Assembly (NCBI RefSeq): GCF_000002235.5
Contig: NW_022145541.1
Location: 1-64,000, forward strand
DNA: 64,000 nucleotides
Reading direction: 5' to 3'
DNA from: Strongylocentrotus purpuratus
Lineage: Eukaryota > Echinodermata > Echinoidea > Camarodonta > Strongylocentrotidae
The position numbers and the translations under genes were made by a program. Shown here piece after piece: positions 44,783 to 55,427 of the stretch. Position 1 is the stretch's first letter; each line of letters opens with the position of its first letter. The notes under the pieces were generated by a model. That model saw only the letters and a list, made by a program, of their open reading frames with translations, was not told the origin of the DNA and made no database searches.

Positions 44783-47700
44783 CTGATGGGGAAAAGGAAA
44801 CAAAATATCAATAAAATGGAAGAGGGATGGGGAAAAAAAATAATAATAAAGGAATGGAGATAGAGATGAAGAATTATATAAAGAAAGAAGGGGGGGGGAA
44901 TTATTCAAGTCTTCTTTAAAATGGATAGCCCTTTTAACAACGAATATGGATCTTCCAGGGGGTCCTGTCTGTGCAATTAAAAAAGCATACAAATATTACA
45001 ACATTATACCTGAACGTAAAGATTCGGGTTAAACTAGACATTTCAGCTTTCAAAGACTCAATTACTCCTTATACCAAATTGATGCCAATTTCGATTCAAA
45101 ATGCATTCTTACTTGAACAAGTAATTGGCAACGAGTTATTACATTCACCTACCATGTATTATTTCGATAGTCAGAATGCGAATTGCATGCATTAGTTGTT
45201 GATATAGGTAGGGAAAACATTATAGCTTGCACTTTACCTATACTGTGCAGTTTTTTACTACTGAAAAGCTTGCCAGAGGCATGCCCGACAAAGCAAAGAC
45301 TAATGTATTCAAAATGACTTCCATCCATACAAATTAATATGCCGTTTTGGTTAATCAAACATAGCTGTGTTAACACGATGTAACTTTTGGTCGGCGTAAA
45401 CGTCGTGTTTAGAGCTAGTCGGCGTACATAAAGGTGAGGTCGGCGTAAAGGACGGCGTAAAGGTCGGCGTAGTGATCGTCTGAATGATAGTCGTGTTAGC
45501 TACGCCTACCTTTACGCCGACTGATTTACTCCTGGATTTCCCATGAGTGACGCGCTAACGCGACTAGAGGATAGCGTAAGTTAACCGTGTGGATGTTCTC
45601 ACTTGGCACTCGGAGTATCTGTGACCTTTCACAAGGGTTGTTAATTTACAATCGAAAATGAAAATTAGATTTCGCGCGGTTTTGGATGCGGAAGCTGGGT
45701 TGAAGTAGACGAGCTCTTAACACGACCTTTACTCCGACCGAAATCGTTTTTACCTTTCTTTGCTACCCGGAGCAGTTCTGGAAACACTGCTTGTGTTATA
45801 TTCCCCTGGTTGAATGCCCCTACACACACGATAGCGTCATAGGTACCTGTAATACAACCACGAAGGAGGACATTATGAGCAAGAACTTGATTGGTTATTA
45901 GAGGGAATTGGGATTTCAGCTGCGATGCATAGTGTATTGTCGTGTTCTGAATGGATTGTTAATAAAGGCCTAAACATATTTCATGGCCTTCATTCGTAAA
46001 AATTGTAAAATAATCTAATCAAATATTCAAATCAATATTTCAAAAATGTTAGTGTCATTCAACTTGTTCTCAAAAAATTTAACACCCTAAACAAACTTCC
46101 ACTTGAGTTTAAAGTGAGTCGGTAACATTGGTGTAGGTAGACGAAAGAAATGCTTAATTTGTGCATGAAATGTTTACTGTACTAACCTCTAACATACAAA
46201 ACATCCTGAACAAATTCTCAAACCACAAAGATATTTATGGTTTTCTATGAAGGCGTCACTATGCGACACCCTCTAACAGTAAATTCTCCAAACCATTTTT
46301 GAATATTTCCTACCGTTTTTCTATGAAAAAGGATTTAAGACAGACTTTTAAAAATCTTTCAACACTTAACATTCACCAAATTGTAATAATATAGTTTGGA
46401 AAATTAAGGAATCGATCAGATCAGTTTTGAACCAATTTTTAATAATGGTCTGTTTTCACTCAAAGTTTCAGATTATCTTTAATTGTAGGCCTAGCAGTGA
46501 AGTCATCACCTTCGCACCATTTTCTCTCATATGAACAATGTTACCAAGTCCCTTTAAGTTTTACCTTTTAAATTATTGGAAATCGATACAGAACCGAGTT
46601 CGCCAATAAATAAGGAAGCTTGGACTGTGTTGAAGACGCCGAGGATGGAAGAAATTGAGGATAAATATGATTTCCAGAACAGTATGAGAAATATTTGTTT
46701 TATAAAGTAACAAGTGATTTTTTGCCAATTAATCACCACATCTTAAAGCCCACAAAATGGATAAACGGTCGACGGACAAAGCTGGATCTGGATGATGAAC
46801 TGACCAGCCAATAGAAAATGTTATTCCCCGACATTCCTAACAGGACGGTGACGCATTACGAATTAAATCAATCCTAAAGCCCCTTTCGTACCGGGCCATA
46901 CGTTTAGTTGCGTAGTGTTGCGTACCGACTACGCCGAGCGTACGTTGTCCTACGCTGGCCTACGTAACTATACGCTGATGGACGCAGAGGGGTAGCGATA
47001 TGGATCGCGTACTTTCGGCGTAGACACTAGACCCAAAACGTATGCATTTCGTACGCAAGTCTAGGCAACACTACGCTACTGTACGCCATGCCTACGCAAT
47101 AGTAAGCTTCCCTACGCCAGTGTGACAAAGCAGTCAAAGCGTATAAATTAATTAAGGTGTCCTAGATCCTATTTGCGCATACAGTTAGCAACCGTGCGCT
47201 ACCCTAAGCTAACCTCCGTACCCTTTACGCCAGGCCTACGTAAACATACGCAACCCTACGTCTGTTATACTCAATGATAGGCGTAGGTACGCCAACGCCA
47301 ATTGCATACGCGTTAGGTACGCGGTCTATATGCACAGGGTACGTAACCATATACGCAATGGTACGCCAGCCTATGCATAACCGGCAGGTACTACGCCGAA
47401 GCAACATTTTGTTCATGAATACGCAGCCTAATTTCGGCGTACTCGGTACTCCACACTACGCAGATCCAGTGTGAAAGGGGCTTAAGTCATCTGTTCCTTT
47501 TCAACGAATAAATTGATCATGATCTACTCTACGTCATTGCTTCCTCCAGATTAGCCTCACCATCCGGACAAGAAATCCCTTGACCTATGACGTCACAAGC
47601 CTCGAGTCGGGAATAGACTCCTGTTTGTTCCGCATGAGTGAGCATGTCCTGAACCAGATCAACACCATCTATATTCACATAGCCTTGTGAATGAAGCTAA

Positions 47701-50700
47701 TATAATAGGGGAATCGTAATGGAAAAAACAGTTAGTAACACCATTAAAGGTAAAGACCAGTTATGGTCATGCGATTGCATTGTGAAAGAAACGTTGTGGA
47801 ATCGATCAGAAAAGGTTGATCATCTAGCATCTAGCATCTGCAAGGTTCTGGAATCATCAAAATGATAAGAAATTTGGCCCATTCTTCGTAAAGTTACAAG
47901 CACTATACACAGAAAGATGTATATGGGACTACCCTATATCTCTCACAGACCATGAGAGAAAAAATATTACCAAATATATGAATTAGTAGGCGGTTTCCCG
48001 GCGAATTTTTTATCATCATGTATTAGTCAAAACATATTCTTTCACATGATTGGTAATGAGAGCTTCCATTTCATTTTTTGAAATTGGGGCGTTTCCAATA
48101 CTGGTCTTTACCTTTAAAAGGTTGGGTGAAATCCAAATATAAGTTGATTCCTGTTTATGTGCAGGGCTGCATTCAACTCATATTTTTGTTATTTAAACAT
48201 CTAAGTATGTTTCACTTATTTTTTTAAATACTGCTTTTAATAATTTGCTCCGACCTGCTAAGCTCCACCCTTAAAAAATGCTACAGATCTCATTCATCTT
48301 GTGACATCATCTGTGAGCTAACAAGAGACAGTGCTATGTAACTTTCCGCCGCTCAGCACATGCTCACAAAAGAATTTCATTTTTCACAGGTGAATATGCA
48401 TGTGACACCTGTTCTACACATTTTTACATAATAGCAGTGAAGGGATGTTCCTTTGTCTACCACAGCAATTGTTGAGGGTAGAATGAGGAACTGTATATTT
48501 TGTCCTCTTTCTTTGTCCGTCATGTTCATAGTGATAGTGTTTCTCTCCCTGGTGATGCTACAGCATGTCTGACATTAGCCATGTTCAGACGGATGCTTGC
48601 TAGTCGGCGTAAGTTAATCACGCACAAACACACAACACACACACACACACGCTCGCTCATTAGGGGTGTGTGGGTGATAGGCCTACCGCGCGAAGCGCGG
48701 AAGCTTAGACGTTTCCTTAAATTATTAGTAAAAGATTTATTGTACCGTTCTCTACTGTTAACCCTTGTCTGAATGAATCCCCCCCCCCCTCCCGCGCGAA
48801 GCGCGAAAGCTTTGGCGTTTCATTAAATTATTATAAAAAGGAGACGATTTGCTGTACCGTTCTCGACTGTAAATCCTTTTCTGAATTCAGTTCCCCCCTC
48901 CCCCCCCCCCCTCCCGCGCGGAAGTTTTGGCGTTTCATTAAATTATAAGAGAAAGTAGACGATTTGTTAAACCGTGCTCGACTCTTAATCTTTGTCGGAA
49001 TTCGGTTTACCCCTCAAGCGCAAAGCGCGGAAGTTTTGACGTTTCATTAAATTATAAGAGAAAGCAGACGATTCGTTACACCGTTTTCGACTCTTAATAA
49101 GCCTTATTTATCTGAATTCAGTTCCCCCCCTCTCGCGCGAAGCGCGGAAGCCTTAACGTTTCCTTAAGCTATTAGAGAAAGCAGACGATTGAGTGTACTG
49201 TTTTCGACTCTTAATTCTCGTCTGAATTCAGTTTCCCCTTTCCGCGCGAAGCGCGAAAAGCTTAGACGTTTGATTTAATTATTATAGAAAGAAGACGATT
49301 CGTTGCACCGTTTTTGACTCTTAATAAGCCCTATTTATCTGAACTCAGTTTCCCCCTCTCGCGCGAAGCGCGGAAGCCTTGACGTTTCCTTATCGTGACA
49401 TACTGTATACGTGTAGGCTATACATAAACAAAATAACTCATTTCTCATGCATTATGCTGCAATTGAAACAATCACATTTTTTTCTTCTTCTTCTTCTTCC
49501 TTTTTTTTCCTCTCTTTTTTTTTGTGGTAATATCAGGGGGATGATTGTACAGGTCATCCCCCTACTTCAAACCAGGGGGGATGCAGCCCCCCCCCCCCCC
49601 GGGATTTACGCCCCTGTTTCAATTACACCATTACTAGTTGCTCACACCCTCTTACTCGGACCTTCTTCCTGTTCGTACCAACTTGATACGATTAAAAATA
49701 AAGTTGAGTTCTGGTCATGCGATTGCATCGTGAATGAAAAGGTGTGGAATGGATCCGAAAAAAAGTTGATCATGTAGCATGTAAATATTGGTGTGTACTG
49801 CAAGGGGAGTCATCAAAATAATAAATTTGGCCCAGTCTTGGTAAAGTAACAAGCACTGTACACAGAAAGATGTCACAAATGGTGTCGGGCCTACTTATCT
49901 TGATTTCCTTATCTTTCTGTGCTCATTACTCAGCCAGTATACATTTTCTACCAATTTTTTTGTGCAAATGACATTTATTTGTAATCTTGAACATTCAGTG
50001 TAAGTTTCGTTTGATTGTGTGAGAATTCATTTTTTTCCTTTTTTTAAACCAGAACTCAAGTTTATCTTTAAGTTTAAGGTATAGACCAGTTTTGGAAACG
50101 CCCCCCTCTCAAAAAAAAGAAATGAAAGCTCTTATTACCAATCATGTGAAAGAATATGTTTGAATAATTCGTGATGAAACACATTTTTCCGGGAATCCGC
50201 CTACTAATTGATATATTTGGTAAATTATTATATCTATCTGGACCGGATAGATATCGCGCACGTGTCGCGTAGTCCCATATTCATCTCTCTGTGTACAGTG
50301 CTTGTAACTTTACCAAGACTGGGCAGAAATCTCTTATCATTTTGATGATTTCAGAACCTTGCAGTATACACCAATACTACGTACCAATATGCTAGATGAT
50401 CAAACTTTTCTGATCAATTCTACAACGTTTCTTTCACAATATCCAAGCATTTCAGATGATTGTTGTCAAATTTTGAATATGGGAGAGCAATCCATTGCAG
50501 TGATGTTTGTTCAATAATTGGCCTATTCTTCCAAAATGACATAAAAACAACGAGAAAGTTCACATATTACTTTACATCTTTTTAGACAGACCTCAACCTT
50601 CTCTTTAAAGCCTCCCTGCACTAATTTGGCATGGATGGATTATCCCTTCCTGCAAGTCACTGGCAGATGGTTGTCTCATCAAATCAACTCTCAATTAACA

Positions 50701-53700
50701 TAATGAACAGGGCATGTGGGCCCAAGTATCGGCTTGGCGTGGTTTTCCTTCCTTCCTTCACACTGATGTTCTATTCTTCTCATCACTTTCAATGTGTAAT
50801 ACTAGAATATAAGAATATTTCTATCTTGTCTTTCTTTTATGTTGATGGTTCTTCTATGATTATAAACACAACGATATAGTTATATATATATATATATATA
50901 TGATCTTTTGATCCCTTGCTGACCATACATTGCGAGACAAACGAAAGTCACTAACGATATTATTTTCGATATATATTACGTGTTTGTACAATGTGTGACC
51001 AAAACAAATTCCCATGTATTCTTGTGAATTTGGATGAATCAAAATAATTGAATTGAATGGGGATCAACGGGTACCGCTTAGGCATTGTTGGCTGTATAGA
51101 GGGCGCAAGTAGCTATAAGAAGTGCAGCGGGGCTTTAAGATGGGTTGTATTATTTACCTCTTTGCCGACCCCTCCAGTTCCACAAGCCACGTCTAGGATC
51201 TTCTTGCTTTTATCTGCCATCAAGCTGGACAGTTTTTGTGCTGCTTGATGAGGGCCGTTAAATTTCATTTTGACCTGATCCTGAAACGAAAAGACGGTTT
51301 TATCATTATTTGTATTATCATTAGTAGTAGTAGTAGTAGTAGTAGTATCATCATTATCATTATTAATAGTAGTAGTAGTATTAACGTTAGTACGTGTTCT
51401 ATATATGTTCTGCTTCGTATCAGGACAATTACCCCCTGGGCAATCACCCCCCGGAAAATTACCCCCCGGAAAACTACCCCCCAAGGACAATTACCCCCTG
51501 GAAATTTACCCCCCGGAGAATTACCCCCCGAGGACAATTACCCCCCAAGGGCAATTACCCCCCGGAAAATTACCCCCCGGAGAATTACCCCCCGAGGACA
51601 ATTACCCCCGAGGACAACTACCCCCGAGGACAATTACCACCCGAGGACAACTACCCCCCGAGGACAATTACCCCCCCCCCCCCCCCCCCCCCTCGAAACA
51701 CCATTACCGCGGCCCGAGGACAATCACACCCAGTGAATTTGTAACACTGTGACGTATAATGCGAGCTCCTCTTCAAATTGCTATTTACAGAAAATGTCAT
51801 GAACTTTCATTTTCTTAGTTATTTATGACGGAATAGATTTGTTTCGTACAGGGGTTGTGTATAAATTATATTTATATTCGTAGCTCACATTCAAAGCCCT
51901 CGTACCCATCTGCCAAATCTTTTTGCTTGACGTACATGTATCCTCCTAGGAGATTTCACCCACCCCTCTCGCTCTGTATCCATTCCACCTTTGTGAAGTT
52001 TAACTTAATATGCCACGTGTATTGAATCAAATTCAATTGCCAGAAGACGCATGTATCAAATCGAATTCAATTGCCAGAAGACGCATGTATCAAATCAAAG
52101 TACGGAATTTACATTTCTTAGAAATTTAACAATAAATTGCGCGCAGATGAGTACGCGTTAATACAGCTAGTCTCCCCAAAAATAGCCCAACAAAGAAATT
52201 AGGATGTAAGATATCATTATTTATGCATCCTCTGTAAATTTTCTAATCAGCTGATCGTATATTTGTCTTTGTATGTATAATGGGCCCTCATCCATGATCT
52301 ATTCCAAAATTAAGGTTCTCTTCATGTTTATAAATGTAATGTAATATATATATATATATTTCTGTTGTCATGGTGAACTAAAATATGTTTTCTTGTACTG
52401 TAATTTATTTTGAAATAAAAATTGCCTTCAAGTTAAATATATGGTATGTACGGTGCCATATTAAAAGAAAATAAGTATCCGCACTTGGGTACATTCATCT
52501 CAATGATTTTGTAATTCCAGAGCAGCGTTTTTTCAACTGGGGTGCCGCAAGAGAATGTTAGTTACATGACAATTTTTTTTGGCAAACGTTGATTTTGTGA
52601 AAAACAAATATCAGAAACGAGTAGAGTATTTATTTTCATGAGAAAATAAAATGTAAACAAATAATAAAATGTCTTTCTTCCTCGCTCGCTGACAATATTT
52701 TGCGAATATATATCTTTTATTTCGACATTACATTGTTACCACACTCATCACAATTATAAACATGATGAATCAAGGCAACGAGAGGCCCGAATATCCTCAT
52801 ATTCGTGTATCAAGGTCATGACCTAATATTTCACTTTATATTCGTGTACATTCGGCGGTGAGGCGCCCGCATACCTTAAATCTGTGCTAGTGTGTTGATT
52901 ACAACATTATGTTTTACCATTTTGAAAATGTCTTGTCCTTGTTTTTCTTGCTCGTTCACTAAATCAAGAAACAAATGTGCCCATACGTGTGTACATAGCA
53001 CTTGACGAGTGCCAGAGTGATGCAAGATTGGGCGAAACTTTTCATTTCTTAAGAGGGCATCGTGTCGAACAAAAAGTTGAAATAACGCTGCACAAGAGAA
53101 ATCCTTCGTAGAAAACAGTAACCACAGTGTTGTTGCATACATTATAGCTAAAGAAAAATGTGTAGTAATGAGGAAGATCACGCGCAAGTATTTGAACGAA
53201 TGTGGGTTCATGCACGGGATTTTATGGGCTCGTAGCCTTCACATCCAACGTGTCAGATCGTCTTTTGCTATTGAATCCTGATTGTCCCCGGGGGGGGGGG
53301 GGGGGAATTGTCCTCGGGGGCGGGTAATTGTCCTCGTTGGGTAATTCCTCAAGGGGTAGTTTTCCGGAGGGTAATTGTCCTTGGGGGTAATTGTCCTCGG
53401 GGGTAGTTGTCCTCGGGGGGTAATTCTCCGGGGGGGGGGGGGGAATAATTTTCCGGGGGGTAATTGTCCTTGGGGGGTAATTGTCCTCGGGGAGTAATTG
53501 TCCTCGGGGGTAATTGTCCTCGGGGGGTAATTGTCCTCGGGGGTAATTGTCCTCGGGGGTAGTTGTCCTCGGGGGGTAATTCTCCGGGGGGTAATTTTCC
53601 GGGGGGTAATTGTCCTTAGGGGGTTATTGTCCTCGGGGGGTAATTCTCCGGGGGGTAATTCTCCGGGGGGTAATTGTCCTTGGGGGGTAGTTTTCCGGGG

Positions 53701-53795
53701 GGTAACTTTCCGGGGGGTGATTGCCCAGGGGGTAATTGTCCTAGAACCGTTCTGCTTTAATGTCTATTGTTACTGGTGTTGTTATTTTCATTATT

Positions 53796-53830
<35 letters not shown>

Positions 53831-54812
53831 TATATATTAGGTCCAGCGCTAGTGAGAATAGCAGGACAACGGGAAGGGAATAACATTATCGGAGTTTTAA
53901 TAAGATTCTTTTCACCGACAAAAGCAAAATACAAACCAAACAACAAACCAAACAACAATCAAAACATATAACATTGCTGATATAAATGCTTACATAGTAC
54001 TTGTATATCATATTCAGAGAGCTCTGTACATGTTTACACAATGGGTGAATGATGATTTTGAGATATGACGACATACGAGAAGTGTTAATCCAAAGAAAAG
54101 TAGGTATAATAAGGTGATAATATGAAATTAAATTTAAATGAAATTGGCTAAAATTACATTTTACAATGAATAAATAGTATGTCACTACATAATTTCTATA
54201 CAACCCATGAGTGAAAAAAATCTATTCTGTCATTATTAACGAAGTATATGAAAGTTTATGGACTTTTAATTACAGAGCAAATCGGAGGGGAGCTCGTAAG
54301 ATATTCACAGAGTTGCCAATTTGTGTTTGATTAATCGCAACTTCAAAAATTCATAATATTTCTTATTTTCAATCAGAATTTGCTCAAACTAGGACTGACC
54401 TGTTTCTCTTATTTTTCTGCTTCTATTCTAACCAACCTAATATCATAGTTGACTTACTCTTTATAGCTAGGTGATACTAATATCATGTTTCATTTTATTA
54501 CCGAACCCTGGCTTTACGCTAGGTAAAATGTAACTGGCTTGTGAAACCATTAAAGAAGAATACAAATCAAATAATTGAAAATTAAAGAGTTAGATATGCG
54601 TTATGCTATGACATCTAGCTCTTCAAGCCGTTAGCATAGATTTCTTGCATGCTATTATCGGAGATGAATAATAAATGAAAAATATATACCTCATCATATG
54701 TCTCTGACCATCCCTTGTAGGCTTCCTCAAGGCGCTTTAGATCAAGATCCCCAGAGGTTGCAGAATACAAATTCTTCCAATGTAAATCATCTTCACCAGT
54801 CGCCATTGACAT
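44595..54812 (-). CDS. METTL27-like SAM-dependent methyltransferase, paralogue 2
   Basis: Five exons: 54690-54812, 51158-51280, 47561-47696, 45754-45846 and 44595-44782, all GT-AG, giving 220 codons. Exons 2-5 have the same lengths and phases as paralogue 1. Residues differ at scattered positions, for example CGTGGVGKE for CGTGLVGKE in motif I, GAFNQGNIT for GSFNQGCVT, and KNGQLDTD for KNSQLDTD. Motif I and the acidic strand-2 region are kept, so the fold and SAM binding should be intact; substrate unknown. A second in-frame ATG at 54827 would add five residues. The introns have gathered more transposons than those of paralogue 1: M1 in intron 1, a Kolobok-like and a hairpin array in intron 2, a Harbinger-like in intron 3. 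Confidence 0.85.
45370..45750. mobile_element. GTCGGCGTAAA-type MITE at the exon 4 donor
   Basis: Inverted arms of about 40 bp: TTGGTCGGCGTAAACGTCGTG (left) versus TCGGTCGGAGTAAAGGTCGTG (right, reversed). The interior repeats GTCGGCGTA several times. Compared with paralogue 1 the sequence departs at about position +8 of intron 4 (minus strand), so the element sits almost on the splice donor. Exact boundaries and TSD not resolved. Confidence 0.55.
45754..45846 (-). CDS. Paralogue 2 exon 4
   Basis: 93 bp, acceptor ATTACAG, donor AAAG|GTAAAA. Encodes (G)TYDAIVCVGAFNQG and FPELLRVAKK. Confidence 0.85.
46565..46684 (-). other. Intron 3 block homologous to the candidate cassette of paralogue 1
   Basis: Aligns with 18161-18280, is open in the matching frame (SSISSILGVFNTVQAS, then IGELGS and NNLKG) and ends with the same donor AAAAG|GTAAAA. 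The AG acceptor seen in paralogue 1 is absent here, so it is probably not spliced as the same exon. Confidence 0.35.
46878..47482. mobile_element. Harbinger-like MITE, family H2
   Basis: Ends AGCCCCTTTC and GAAAGGGGCT with TAA duplicated at 46875-46877 and 47483-47485. The interior is dense in TACGC/GTACG words. Intron 3 of paralogue 1 shows the empty site (AAATCAATTTTAAGTCATC near 18905), so insertion followed the gene duplication. Confidence 0.75.
47561..47696 (-). CDS. Paralogue 2 exon 3
   Basis: 136 bp, acceptor TTATATTAG, donor GATG|GTGAGG, phase 0 in and phase 1 out. Encodes GYVNIDGVDLVQDML and ends GQGISCPD(G). Confidence 0.85.
47744..48117. mobile_element. Kolobok/T2-like MITE, family K3, copy 2
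   Basis: TTAA at 47744-47747 and 48114-48117, ends AAAGGTAAAGACCAG and mirror. Nearly identical to 3636-4009. It sits about 48 bp upstream of the exon 3 acceptor of paralogue 2; paralogue 1 lacks it at the matching point (CAGTAACACCGTAAG near 19160). Confidence 0.8.
48660..49390 (-). repeat. Tandem array of ~115-bp units with a GC hairpin, inverted copy
   Basis: Six to seven units carrying CCGCGCGAAGCGCGG or a variant, GTTTCATTAAATTAT and CTGAATTCAGTT. It is the reverse complement of the array at 12560-13335 and shares flank CGCTCATTAGGGG. Lies in intron 2 of paralogue 2. A poly-C tract and a GGGATTTACGCCCCTG end lie near 49585-49617. Confidence 0.75.
49692..50071. mobile_element. Kolobok/T2-like MITE, family K2, reversed copy
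   Basis: TTAA at 49692-49695 and 50068-50071. Ends AAATAAAGTTGAGTTC and GAACTCAAGTTTATCTTTAA. The interior is the K2 body in opposite orientation to 3250-3639. Confidence 0.65.
50074..50440. mobile_element. K3-like MITE, right end decayed
   Basis: Starts TTAA-GGTATAGACCAGTTTTGG at 50074, two bases beyond the previous element. Contains ATTGATATATTTGGTAAATT and CTTTACCAAGACTGGGC. The right end merges into a dispersed repeat after CTTTCACAAT near 50440. Confidence 0.5.
51158..51280 (-). CDS. Paralogue 2 exon 2 (SAM-binding motif I)
   Basis: 41 codons between acceptor CGTTTCAG and donor GAG|GTAAAT. Contains AAQKLSSLMADKSKK and ILDVACGTGGVGKE. Confidence 0.85.
51421..51730 (+). repeat. M1 copy 2 left arm
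   Basis: About 18 units of AATTACCCCCC type with a poly-C expansion near 51671-51692; artefactual open frames in all three plus frames. Confidence 0.9.
53284..53742 (-). repeat. M1 copy 2 right arm
   Basis: About 27 inverted units (GGGGGTAATTGTCCTCG type) with poly-G expansions near 53290 and 53430. Confidence 0.9.
54690..54812 (-). CDS. Paralogue 2 exon 1
   Basis: 41 codons, MSMATGEDDLHWKN to SETYDE, donor GAG|GTATAT, phase 0. An upstream in-frame ATG at 54827 (MYHNT) is possible; the position aligned in paralogue 1 is not ATG, which favours the start at 54812. Confidence 0.8.
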
Positions 54813-55427
54813 TGTGTTGTGATACATCCAATTCTCCAATAAAGCGCTTGAGGACAACAGCTGCTGACTGGCATGTCCTGAGCATGAACTTGGTCTGGGG
54901 CTGCTACACTATATGCTCCCTATTATACTCAGTCAGTTCGCAGAGAATCTCGTTCCGCGCGTCCTGCGCTGTAATTGTGTCATAGCCGGCAGAAATGGCA
55001 TGGTTAGTAGTTTAGCATGCGATATAGCACAAACAGAGTGGATATTGTATGTATATGTTTTTGATAAGGGCAAGGGTCACGGTCGATCAGGGGGGGGGGC
55101 GTCTATTTTCCAGGGCTGACAGTTGTCGGTGGACAAATGTTGATGAAACTCGATAGTGACTATCGAGTCATTTCTTTGGTAACAAATTAATTTGTTTGCT
55201 TTATTTGCTATTTTTGCTTGTTTCACGCTGTATATCATCTTATGTCAAGGCCTTCTTGTCCACCTATTATTATTGTTACGTCCTACACCATTACAACCAC
55301 TTCAATCAAATGTTAGTTTTATTTATGGGAACCTATAATCTACAAGCTAAGCTTTTTAATAGGTTCCTCACAATTCACCCTGTATAACCTTCTATTCAAT
55401 ACAATTAATTTCGACGTCTTTTTAAAG
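54813..55427. other. 5' flank of paralogue 2
   Basis: The first ~70 bp upstream of the start (CATGCTCAGGACATGCCAG reversed, near 54875) resembles the flank of paralogue 1 near 23395, probably shared 5' UTR or promoter. No clear TATA box was seen. The rest is unassigned. Confidence 0.4.

Larger units (their letters stand above)
51416..53748. mobile_element. Mutator-like element with tandem-repeat inverted ends, family M1, copy 2
   Basis: A perfect 9-bp duplication GTTCTGCTT lies at 51407-51415 and 53749-53757. The outer tips are CGTATCAGGAC (left) and GGTTCTAGGAC (right, reversed), the same pair as in copy 1. The left arm is 51421-51730, the right arm about 53284-53742. The unit-free interior of about 1.55 kb matches copy 1 without its two insertions. 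One minus-strand frame in the interior (52876-53211, 111 codons) is open but is not recognised, and the matching region of copy 1 is not equally open. The element lies in intron 1 of paralogue 2. Confidence 0.8.

Noticed and set aside
49379-49777. 132-codon plus-strand frame
   Set aside because: Spans the end of a repeat array, a poly-C tract and the start of a K2 MITE; no conserved part.
26788-53748. Segmental duplication as the cause of similarity between 26.8-32.8 kb and 51.4-53.7 kb
   Set aside because: The similarity stops exactly at the transposon tips and each copy has its own 9-bp duplication; the flanks are unrelated.
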